Source of the DNA: Roseiconus nitratireducens
GTDB lineage: Bacteria; Planctomycetota; Planctomycetia; Pirellulales; Pirellulaceae
Direction of reading: 5' to 3'
NCBI RefSeq assembly: GCF_008629675.1
Contig: NZ_VWOX01000008.1
Coordinates: forward strand, 248,001-312,000
DNA: 64,000 nucleotides
Shown: positions 55,053 through 63,254 of the stretch, in pieces
Numbering within the stretch: the stretch's first letter is position 1
Layout: each line of letters opens with the position of its first letter
Translations under genes and position numbers: made by a program
The notes under the pieces: generated by a model
The model's input: only the letters and a program-made list of their open reading frames with translations
Told to the model about the DNA's origin: nothing
Database searches by the model: none

Positions 55053-56119
55053 CGTTGGATTCTCCGGGACGATTTGTCTGCGCCGCGATCCTTGTCGTGG
55101 CGGCGTACGCGCTGTTCAAGTTTGCGCGAGTCAACCAGAATCTGGTGACGATGAATCTGTCTTCGCGGATCGACCGGACGTCTTTGACGTGGAGAACCGC
55201 GACGGCGTTTCTGCCTGAAGCGCTGCGAATCTTAGGCCTGACGCTGCTGGTGCTGACAATCGGCCAACCCTATGACCGATTGGCCGTCACGCCGGTGGAC
55301 GTGCGGGGCATCGCGATCGAGCTGGTGATGGATCGGTCGGGCAGCATGCTTCAAGACGACTATCGCCTGAATGACGAACGAGTCCCGCGGCTTCGCGCGG
55401 TCGTGGATGCGGCATCGCAGTTTGTCGTCGCACGACAGACAAATTCTCGGCCGGATGCTCACGACATGATCGGGCTGGTCGTTTTCGCCAAAGAGGCCGA
55501 CGCGGTTTGCCCGCTGACGCTGGACCACGAGCAGTTGATCGCCCGCATGGAACAGTTAACGGTGGCAAGAGACTTTCGCGAAGACGGGACCGCCATCGGT
55601 GACGGACTGGCGCTGGGAATTGCTGAGCTGGAAAGTCTCCGTCGTTCGCTTCCTGACAACGGCCAACAACAGGATCTCAGCCGCGTCGTCGTGCTCTTAA
55701 CCGACGGACAGAACAACTCCGGCAACATTCCGCCCGCAGAAGCCGCCGGTTTGGCTGCTCACTTTGGAGTCCGTGTGTATGTGATCGGCTTGGAGCCTGA
55801 TGCGAGCACTTCATCGGTCGCGCGTCAGCGGTTGCAACGCGAGAGGCAGCGTTTGACACGGATGGCGGTCCAGACGGGAGGACGTTTCTTTGCGGTCGGC
55901 GACACGGAAGGACTTCAACACGTCTACGCCGAAATCAACCAACTGGAACAGCGTTTGGTCGGGACTCGGCCGGTGCTGGCAAAACGCTACTGGGCCGTTG
56001 ATTCCTTTGTACTTGACGGCTGGAGGGTGCCCGCGTTGGTTGTTGTCGCCTTGATCGTGTTCGTGACCGAGAGCGTTCTGCGACGGACGATCTATCTGGG
56101 CCCGGAGGGAAGATCGTGA
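55049..56119 (+). CDS. VWA domain membrane protein (BatA-like)
   Basis: The 356-residue protein has two N-terminal membrane helices (about 9-26 and 58-74), a VWA domain with MIDAS VMDRSGSM (Asp95-Ser99) and TDGQNNSGN later in the fold. A last membrane helix lies near residue 330. This is the BatA layout. It overlaps the previous gene by four bases and the next by one, so it is part of one polycistronic unit. Confidence 0.92.
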   Translation: MTLDSPGRFVCAAILVVAAYALFKFARVNQNLVTMNLSSRIDRTSLTWRTATAFLPEALRILGLTLLVLTIGQPYDRLAVTPVDVRGIAIELVMDRSGSMLQDDYRLNDERVPRLRAVVDAASQFVVARQTNSRPDAHDMIGLVVFAKEADAVCPLTLDHEQLIARMEQLTVARDFREDGTAIGDGLALGIAELESLRRSLPDNGQQQDLSRVVVLLTDGQNNSGNIPPAEAAGLAAHFGVRVYVIGLEPDASTSSVARQRLQRERQRLTRMAVQTGGRFFAVGDTEGLQHVYAEINQLEQRLVGTRPVLAKRYWAVDSFVLDGWRVPALVVVALIVFVTESVLRRTIYLGPEGRS

Positions 56120-58002
56120 TGCACCCGATCGCCGCCGTTGAAATGCTGGCCCCCGAACGAATCGTCTTCGCGGCATCCGTGGTGGCGTGCGTCGGTGTTT
56201 GGATCATCAGTATCCCGGTTCAAAAACGTTGGGCGGAGCGAATGTTCGGCAGCATTGGTCCCCGCGCCGTTTGGTCATCGCTAGCAATCCGCATGATGAT
56301 TCTGTTGTCACTCTTGTTGGCGGCGGTGGACTTGCGGGTCGAAGGTGACCGCGTCTCCGTGGCCCAGCCATCCCTGCAAGTCGTCTGCCTGCTGGATCGT
56401 TCGCGCTCGATGCTTGCCGAAGATCTGCCCGGCGCTGGATCGCGAATGGACGCGGGTAAGCGACTGATCGAAGCGTTGCTGGAACAATCCCCTGGAACGC
56501 CGATGGCCTTGGTCAGTTTTGCCGGCGATGCTCGCATCGAGATTCCACTGACGCGGGATCATGATCAGGTGCTGGCCGCATTGGACCGCATCGATCCGAT
56601 GCACAATCGGTCACACGGAAGTAACTTTGCCTCGGCGTTTCAGCGATCCCGGGAGTGCTTCGCCGATCGATTCCCTGGCAACCGATGGCTGGTGGTCATC
56701 ACCGACGGGGAATATCCGTCGGGGGTGGATTCGCCCGAGCCGGTCGAACCGATCGACGCTTTGACCTCGGACTTCATCGTTGTGGGCAACTCCCGGACGG
56801 GCGGGCGGATTCCGATTCCCGGCCAAACTTCTTTTCTGATGCACAACGGCGAAACCGTCACGACCGTGGCGGACGCCTCCGCCGTCGAGCGTCTGGCGAA
56901 CAAGATCGGTGGGCACGTCCTTCAAATCGAATCGGGCGACGCCTTGATGTCCGCCGAAGAAGAGTTGGCCGAAGCGGCGAGAAATCGGCTGGCCGACTCC
57001 GTTCCGGACGCCACGAAATTATCGGTCAGCCTGGCCAAGCCGTTGGCCACCGGATTCCTGTTCGTCGCGCTCGTTTTCAGTCTGCTTGAAATCGTGCCAT
57101 CGAGCAGCTTGGCAAATTGGCGACGAACGCTTCGACGCGCCGTCGTCACCTCCAGCGTTCTGATCGCTTTGGGATTGGTGGCTGGCGCCGGAACCGGAGA
57201 GGAAGTTTTCAAAGCTGGCACACCGCAACTGTCTTATCGGGAGAGGGTTCTGCGATTCAACCAAGCAGTCTCCGCCTACCAGAACCAAGATTATCTGCAG
57301 GCCGAACGTGGATTCCGCGCCGGCTTGGACGATGCGGATCCCCAGCTTCGTCGACGTTCCACCTTCAACCTGGCCAACACGCTCTATCGCTCCGTGGGCA
57401 GCGTCGCAATGTCCAAACAGCAAGCAATTGGTCGCTTGCAGCAGGCCGTGACTGCGTACAGGCGTTGCATCGCGCTGGGCCATCGCCCCGAAGACGCGTC
57501 GGCCAACCGTCGTCTCGCACGACGGTTGATCGAGCAGATTCAACGCCAGGTCCCAGACTCATCCGAGCGACCAGAACGCCCCGGCGGTGATGATGCCCAG
57601 GATGACGATGCCCAAGACGATGAGTCACCTGCGCCCGGCGGTGAAGGTTCCGATCCGAATGACAACGAGAGCACTTCGCCTGAGCAAGACAACGATTCCG
57701 GGGAACCTGAACGAGGTCCTTCCGGGTCAGGCCCGTCTGGATCAGCTGCCCCGGATCGAAGCGATTCGCCATCGGAAAGTCCCGCCAACGACAACGCACC
57801 GGGCGGGCAAGGATCGGGATCCGGCGATCGGGCGGGCGCTAACCGGCCAGAGGATTCGCCGATCCCGCAGATCGGTGACCAGCGAGCCGAAGAACTGCTA
57901 GACGATATTCGTCGCCGGGCGGAAACACGACGGGCACGCACATCGGGTTCCCAGCCCGCCCAGACAAGCCCGGCAGAATCCTCCAACATCATGCCATGGT
58001 GA
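56119..58002 (+). CDS. VWA plus TPR membrane protein (BatB/BatC-like fusion)
   Basis: The 627-residue protein has two N-terminal membrane helices and a VWA domain with MIDAS LLDRSRSM (Asp93-Ser97). A third and fourth membrane segment lie at about 311-327 and 340-362. A TPR region follows at about 370-460 (LRFNQAVSAYQNQDYLQAER). The C-terminal 130 residues are acidic and Ser/Pro/Gly-rich, likely disordered. In other bacteria BatB (VWA) and BatC (TPR) are separate genes; here they are one. GTG 56116 could also be the start. Confidence 0.88.
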   Translation: MHPIAAVEMLAPERIVFAASVVACVGVWIISIPVQKRWAERMFGSIGPRAVWSSLAIRMMILLSLLLAAVDLRVEGDRVSVAQPSLQVVCLLDRSRSMLAEDLPGAGSRMDAGKRLIEALLEQSPGTPMALVSFAGDARIEIPLTRDHDQVLAALDRIDPMHNRSHGSNFASAFQRSRECFADRFPGNRWLVVITDGEYPSGVDSPEPVEPIDALTSDFIVVGNSRTGGRIPIPGQTSFLMHNGETVTTVADASAVERLANKIGGHVLQIESGDALMSAEEELAEAARNRLADSVPDATKLSVSLAKPLATGFLFVALVFSLLEIVPSSSLANWRRTLRRAVVTSSVLIALGLVAGAGTGEEVFKAGTPQLSYRERVLRFNQAVSAYQNQDYLQAERGFRAGLDDADPQLRRRSTFNLANTLYRSVGSVAMSKQQAIGRLQQAVTAYRRCIALGHRPEDASANRRLARRLIEQIQRQVPDSSERPERPGGDDAQDDDAQDDESPAPGGEGSDPNDNESTSPEQDNDSGEPERGPSGSGPSGSAAPDRSDSPSESPANDNAPGGQGSGSGDRAGANRPEDSPIPQIGDQRAEELLDDIRRRAETRRARTSGSQPAQTSPAESSNIMPW

Positions 58003-58120
58003 GACCAGAACGGCATCGGTATTGCAGCGACACACTTTCCTTAGACGACTCCCCAGCCGCGATCCGGCCAATCATCCGGCTCCGGCGAACCCGTCCCCGA
58101 GCTTTGATTGGAGACTCGCC

Positions 58121-58693
58121 ATGAAACCTTTGCTGAACCTTGCACTCTGTGTGACCACCGCCGCGTTGCTGACGCCCGCCGATACGGCTCATGCCGACTC
58201 GATCCGCCTGACCAACGGGGACACGATTCGCGGCGAAGTCACGTCATTGAATGAGAAAGAACTGGTCATTGAAAGTGACAACTTTGGGCAGATGAAGATT
58301 CCGCGCGAGAAGGTGGACCTGATCGCACTGGGCGACACCCCGCTGGAAGAACGCCTGCAACGTGCACCGGCATCGACCGCTCCGGTTGGGCCGACGACAT
58401 CCGACGCGATGCCGTCGATGCAAAATCCGCAAGTCCAACAGCAAGTCAATCGGCTGTTGCAGCAGGCATTGGGAGGTGGCTTTGGCGGCATCGGGACCAT
58501 GCAGCAAGATCTTCAGAAAACGCAACGCGGTTTGAAAGATTTGCAACGCGATCTCGGACCGGGCCCCAGCGCGGACGCTTTGGACGGCTACATCAAGATG
58601 TTCGAAATGTTCGGCGGCGGGGCGGCCGGCCAGAGTGACGGCACCCCGTCAGCGGGCAAACAGGGCTCTGACTCCACACCATCCGACAACTGA
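58121..58693 (+). CDS. Small exported protein at the 3' end of the Bat operon
   Basis: The 190-residue protein starts at ATG 58121 (MKPLLNLALCVTTAALL, a signal peptide), then has IRLTNGDTIRGEVTSLNEKE...IPREKVDLIAL, a short beta-rich domain typical of planctomycete exported proteins. A Gln-rich, low-complexity stretch follows. It is 118 bp after the VWA-TPR gene and may share its transcript. The function is unknown. Confidence 0.75.
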   Translation: MKPLLNLALCVTTAALLTPADTAHADSIRLTNGDTIRGEVTSLNEKELVIESDNFGQMKIPREKVDLIALGDTPLEERLQRAPASTAPVGPTTSDAMPSMQNPQVQQQVNRLLQQALGGGFGGIGTMQQDLQKTQRGLKDLQRDLGPGPSADALDGYIKMFEMFGGGAAGQSDGTPSAGKQGSDSTPSDN

Positions 58694-58700
58694 ATCCCTC

Positions 58701-59007
58701 CTGGAACCCACTGCAACGTAGGCTCCGCCTGCCGTCTTGATTGAGATCCCGAGGGAACTGGCAGAGCCAGCAAGACAACCCATTACCGGGCGGAAGCCCG
58801 GGAACGAGAGCGCCACCTGGTTCCAAGGCTCCCGCCCTGGAACCCACTGCAACGCAGGCTCCGCCTGCCGTGTCGATTGAGATCCCGAGGGAGCTGGCAG
58901 AGCCAGCAAGACAGCCCATTCCCGGGCGGGAGCCCGGGAACGAGAGCGCCACCTGGTTCCAAGGCTCCCGCCTTGGAACCCACTGCCGGGCAGGCTCTGC
59001 CTGCCGT
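58701..59007. repeat. Two and a quarter copies of a 136-bp unit
   Basis: Units at 58701-58836 and 58837-58972 are near identical; a third partial one covers 58973-59007. They share words with the 182-bp array at 31765: a GGCAGGC-AGCCTGCC type palindrome, CCAAGGC-type inverted words and a CCCGGGC...GCCCGGG palindrome. The array lies between the Bat operon and the convergent PQQ gene. Confidence 0.93.
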
Positions 59008-59035
59008 ATCGTCTGCCCGCTCCAACGGTGCGAAC

Positions 59036-60418
59036 TCAATTCCGAATGCAGTACAGCGTGGATGCGGTGCGAAAATAAATGGCCCCGTCGACGACGGCCG
59101 GTGACGACCACGTCTGCTGATCAATTTCATTGGTCGCAACAACCTCAAATTCCGGCCCGGCCGAAAGCACATACGTCGTCCCGCCGGTATCAACACAAAA
59201 CACCTTGTCACCGCTGGTCCAAGGTGACGCCCAAAAGGCACGCGCACCCGGTAAGCGAAAACGATACACCTCCTGGCCGGTTTCGGCGTTGACACAGTGG
59301 ACCACCCCACTGCGGCGCTCCAGCAAGTACAGATATCCCTGGCAGGCCACCGGCGAGGCCATTTGGATCCCCGAGCGCGGCATCTTCCATTGCACCCATT
59401 CGGACTCCGTCACATCGCCGCTGGGGGTGAGATCGCCCGATCCCCCCGGCTTGATCGCAAACAAGAACCCGCCTCCGTCGTCCGCCCCGCCACGGTTGCG
59501 AAACTCGGTTCCCACGTACAGACGATCCCCGATGGCCAACGGCGTTGCGGAGCTTCGTCCTTTGTCCATGTCCAATTGCCAGAGCTGCTTTCCCGTTTGC
59601 GGATCGTAGGAGCGGTAAACCATGCCGCCGACAATCAGCTCGTCGCGTTCGCGATTGCTCCAGATAATGGGCGAACTGTACTGAGACTTCTCGTCGCGAT
59701 CGACTCGCCAATTTTCTTCCCCCGTGGCTTTGTCGACCGCCACCAGGAACGACTGTTCGTCGTTGTCGATCTGTAAAAAGAGTTGCTCGCCGAACAGAAT
59801 CGGGGAGCTGGAGGTTCCCCAACCGGCACGCATGTCGTAGCTGCCGAAGTCTTTGGACCAGATCAGCTGCCCATCAAAATCGAAACAGTACAAGCCCATC
59901 ATTCCAAAGTAGGCATAAACGTGCTGTCCATCGGTCACCGGCGTTTCCGTTGCGTAGGTATTGGAACTGTGTCGCGGAATCGTCGGCCGACCTTCGCGAG
60001 CCGTTTGACGCCACAAGGTCCTTCCACTTTCGGCATCCAGGCAGAACACTTCCCAACGATACGTGACCTCGGTCAGATCGTCGCGTAAACGACCGCCGCC
60101 GCCTCGGTAGGCCTCCGGCTCCGTAGCCGAATCGGCTCCGGCGGTGTCGATGGGAACGGCAGACGTCACGAACACACGATCGTCCCAGACCACGGGACAA
60201 GACCAGCCCTCGCCGGGAATGTCCACCTTCCAGGCAACGTTTTCTGATTCGTCCCAACGGATCGGATGAGTGGGTTCGGCGACGCCGTCCATCCGCGAAC
60301 CACGGAACTGGGACCACTGATCCGCCGTCGCCGTGCCGGCGCCGCTGGCGGAAAACACCGCGACCATCGTGGCGGTTGCCAGCGAAAAAAAACCGAAGCG
60401 GTGGCGGAGAAGAATCAT
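59036..60418 (-). CDS. PQQ-like beta-propeller protein
   Basis: The 460-residue protein has a signal peptide (about residues 1-32), then repeated W-x-x-D/G propeller blades typical of the PQQ repeat: DQWSQFRGSRMDGVAEPTHP, ENVAWKVDIPGEGWSCPVVW, LDAESGRTLWRQTAREGRPT, VDKATGEENWRVDRDEKSQY and so on. Such outer-membrane-associated propellers are abundant in planctomycetes; PQQ-binding residues were not identified, so enzymatic activity is doubtful. Confidence 0.9.
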   Translation of the reverse strand: MILLRHRFGFFSLATATMVAVFSASGAGTATADQWSQFRGSRMDGVAEPTHPIRWDESENVAWKVDIPGEGWSCPVVWDDRVFVTSAVPIDTAGADSATEPEAYRGGGGRLRDDLTEVTYRWEVFCLDAESGRTLWRQTAREGRPTIPRHSSNTYATETPVTDGQHVYAYFGMMGLYCFDFDGQLIWSKDFGSYDMRAGWGTSSSPILFGEQLFLQIDNDEQSFLVAVDKATGEENWRVDRDEKSQYSSPIIWSNRERDELIVGGMVYRSYDPQTGKQLWQLDMDKGRSSATPLAIGDRLYVGTEFRNRGGADDGGGFLFAIKPGGSGDLTPSGDVTESEWVQWKMPRSGIQMASPVACQGYLYLLERRSGVVHCVNAETGQEVYRFRLPGARAFWASPWTSGDKVFCVDTGGTTYVLSAGPEFEVVATNEIDQQTWSSPAVVDGAIYFRTASTLYCIRN

Positions 60419-60779
60419 GGCACGTCTCCAGACGAAGAGGGCGAGTTTGAATTCGACACGGATCGTAACAGATCATTCGGCACGCTTCGCGGTCGGCGCA
60501 AGCGATGTTCCGGAAGCTCTGTGACTGGAAAACCGTATGCCGCCGGCAACGTTTCCACCGACCCGTGATCCCCGCCAATCCTTCCCCGGCTCGTCCCGAT
60601 ACGGACCGATCCCGGGAATCCGACAAGGAAATCGCCCGAAATCTGAACTCGATTTCATCGAATTACCCGGTCCCTCGGCCGGCGGTTTCGCCCGGCGGTG
60701 CGGAAACGATTAAGCTTGCGGGTCCCTCCTGAACCATCGTCCGTTGCGACGTTCTGCTTTCCCCAATCCCCAATTCGCC
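60419..60779. other. 361-bp divergent intergenic region
   Basis: This separates the PQQ propeller gene from the DUF1080-sulfatase gene, which are divergent. Nothing else was recognised; both promoters should lie here. Confidence 0.5.
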
Positions 60780-63134
60780 ATGAATCGATGTTCCCTGGTG
60801 ATGCTCATCGGCCTGTTGCTGCTGGCACCGATCAGTTCGCCCAAGAAGTTGGCCGCTGCGGACGCCCCCGAGTTTCAAATCCTGTTTGACGGCACCAGCC
60901 TGGATGGCTGGGAGCATGCCGGCAATTGGAGCATCGAAGATGGCGTGATTGCGCGCAAGGACGGTGGCGGACCACTGCGGTACACCCGCGCCACAATCCC
61001 CGACGATTTCGAGTTGCGGTTCGAATGGAAAGTTGCCCCGGGAAGCAATAGCGGCGTTTACTACCGGCCCGGACAATACGAATATCAGATTCTGGACAAT
61101 GACCGACACCGCGACGGCACCAACCCGCGGACCAGCGCCGCATCGCTGTACTTCTGCATGCAGCCATCCAAGGATGTGACCCGGCCGGTCGGACAATGGA
61201 ATGAATCGCGCGTCGTGTGCAAAGGCACCGTCATCCAGCACTGGTTGAACGGTGAAAAGGTCATCGATTTCGATTACACCGATCCCCGGTGGGCGTTCAA
61301 TGTCCAAATGCTCAACGACCGCGGCGGTGATTTGACCAGTCGCGGTGGCCATCTGATGCTGCAGGACCACAACGATCCGGTGTGGTACCGCAACATCAAA
61401 ATGCGATCGGTTGCCGCCGACGAAGACATCCATCCCAGCGAGGTCACCCCGGAAACGATCCCGCCGGAGACGCTGAAAAAAGAAGCGGAGAAATTGGCGG
61501 GAATCGTCGCCCGCCGAGAAGCCGCCGCTAAGCGAGCGGCGAATCAGAAAGCGGGCAAAAAGAATCCGGCCAAGAAGCCAGCCAGGAACAACGCAATCCG
61601 CAAGAATGGCAAACCGTCGACGGATCCGACGACGAACCAATCGAAGGCATCGAAAAGGCCCAACATTCTGTTCATCCTGGCGGACGACCAGTCGCCGTTT
61701 GACTTGAAGGTCTACAACCAGCGGTCGATCCTGCAAACGCCGCGACTGGATCAACTGGCAGCCGAAGGCATGGTCCTGGATGCGGCCTATCAGATGGGAT
61801 CTTGGTCGGGAGGCGTCTGCACTCCGTCGCGGCACATGATCATGAGCGGTCGCAGCGTTTGGCATATTCCCGACCGACGTGCCAACAGCAATAAGAATCC
61901 GAATGTGGGCGACCCACAGTTGGTGCCGCCGGATTTGGACCAGTTCACGCTACCGGCGGTCTTCAACCGCGCCGGTTACGACACCATGCGGACGTGCAAA
62001 CGCGGCAACAGCTACGACAAGGCCAATGCCCGATTCCAGGTCCGTCACGAAGCAACGAAGCGCGGGGCGACGGACGCCGACGGGAGTGCCTGGCACGCCG
62101 ATCGCGTATTGGACTACTTGGACCAGCGATCCGCCTCCAACGACCGCGATCCGTTTTTGATCTATTTTGGATTTTCGCACCCCCACGATCCTCGCAACGG
62201 CAAACCCGAGCTGAACGAAAAGTATGGAGCGATCAATCACACTGATCCCTCCTCCCCGCCGCCCGCGAATCCAAAACAGCCGCCGCTTCCGATCAACTAC
62301 TTGCCCGAACACCCGTTTCCGCATGGACATCCCGGTCTTCGGGACGAGGAAAAGGTCAGCGGCGTCTGGAAGCGACGCGACGAGCGCACGATTCGCAACG
62401 AGATCGGTCGCCAGTTTGCGTGCAGCGAAAACATTGACCGCCAGATCGGACGGGTCTTGGACAAACTGCGATCCCAGGGCGAATTGGACAACACCTACGT
62501 GATCTACACCGCCGACCACGGGATGGCCATCGGACGGCACGGCTTGCAAGGCAAGCAGAATCTGTACGAGCACACCTGGCGCGTTCCCATGATCGTCAAA
62601 GGTCCCGGTATCGCGGCGGGATCGCGCGCTGCCGGGAACGTGTACCTGATGGACGTGCTGGCGACGCTCTGTGACCTGTGTGGCTTGGAGGTCCCCGACA
62701 CCAATGAAGGGGTCAGCTTTGTTCCCGTGTTGATGGGCAAACAGCCGGCGATTCGTGACGTGCTGTACGGTGTGTACAGTGGCGGAACGAAGCCCGGCAT
62801 GCGATCGGTCAAGCAGGGCGATTGGAAGCTGATCAAGTACGACGTGCTGGACGGAACGGTCCGCCGAACGCAACTGTTCAACCTGGCCGCCAACCCCCAC
62901 GAGTTTCTCGCGCCGCATCACGACAGCGACTTGGTCAATCAAGTCGGCTCTTCGGTCCAGGCCAACCAGGTCAACTTGGCGGACGCCCCGGAACACGCCC
63001 AGACTTTGGCCAGGATGGAGGCCCTGCTGCTGGAGCAAATGCGAGCTCACGACGATCCCTACCGACTGTGGGACCAACCGACTTCGGAGCTCACCAAGAC
63101 CGATCGTGCTGCTGCGACTTCGGAAGTCCGGTGA
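60780..63134 (+). CDS. DUF1080-sulfatase fusion protein
   Basis: The 784-residue exported protein (signal MNRCSLVMLIGLLLLAPISS) has a DUF1080 domain at about 31-210 (FQILFDGTSLDGWEHAGNWS, GSNSGVYYRPGQYEYQILDN). A Lys/Ala-rich linker follows at about 225-295. A sulfatase domain then starts at RPNILFILADDQS. Cys347 in GGVCTPSRHMIMSGR fits the CxPxR motif that is turned into formylglycine. Sulfatases of marine planctomycetes act on sulfated algal sugars. The start ATG 60780 is chosen because upstream codons add only a short unlikely tail. Confidence 0.93.
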   Translation: MNRCSLVMLIGLLLLAPISSPKKLAAADAPEFQILFDGTSLDGWEHAGNWSIEDGVIARKDGGGPLRYTRATIPDDFELRFEWKVAPGSNSGVYYRPGQYEYQILDNDRHRDGTNPRTSAASLYFCMQPSKDVTRPVGQWNESRVVCKGTVIQHWLNGEKVIDFDYTDPRWAFNVQMLNDRGGDLTSRGGHLMLQDHNDPVWYRNIKMRSVAADEDIHPSEVTPETIPPETLKKEAEKLAGIVARREAAAKRAANQKAGKKNPAKKPARNNAIRKNGKPSTDPTTNQSKASKRPNILFILADDQSPFDLKVYNQRSILQTPRLDQLAAEGMVLDAAYQMGSWSGGVCTPSRHMIMSGRSVWHIPDRRANSNKNPNVGDPQLVPPDLDQFTLPAVFNRAGYDTMRTCKRGNSYDKANARFQVRHEATKRGATDADGSAWHADRVLDYLDQRSASNDRDPFLIYFGFSHPHDPRNGKPELNEKYGAINHTDPSSPPPANPKQPPLPINYLPEHPFPHGHPGLRDEEKVSGVWKRRDERTIRNEIGRQFACSENIDRQIGRVLDKLRSQGELDNTYVIYTADHGMAIGRHGLQGKQNLYEHTWRVPMIVKGPGIAAGSRAAGNVYLMDVLATLCDLCGLEVPDTNEGVSFVPVLMGKQPAIRDVLYGVYSGGTKPGMRSVKQGDWKLIKYDVLDGTVRRTQLFNLAANPHEFLAPHHDSDLVNQVGSSVQANQVNLADAPEHAQTLARMEALLLEQMRAHDDPYRLWDQPTSELTKTDRAAATSEVR

Positions 63135-63254
63135 TTCACGATGGGATCACGTCGCCGTCACGATGCCGGCCGATTTTCTTGTTCAACGCAATTCTCTTGG
63201 GTAAACTTAACGATTCCCCGCCTCGCCACATCGAAGGCAGTCATTGACTTTCTG

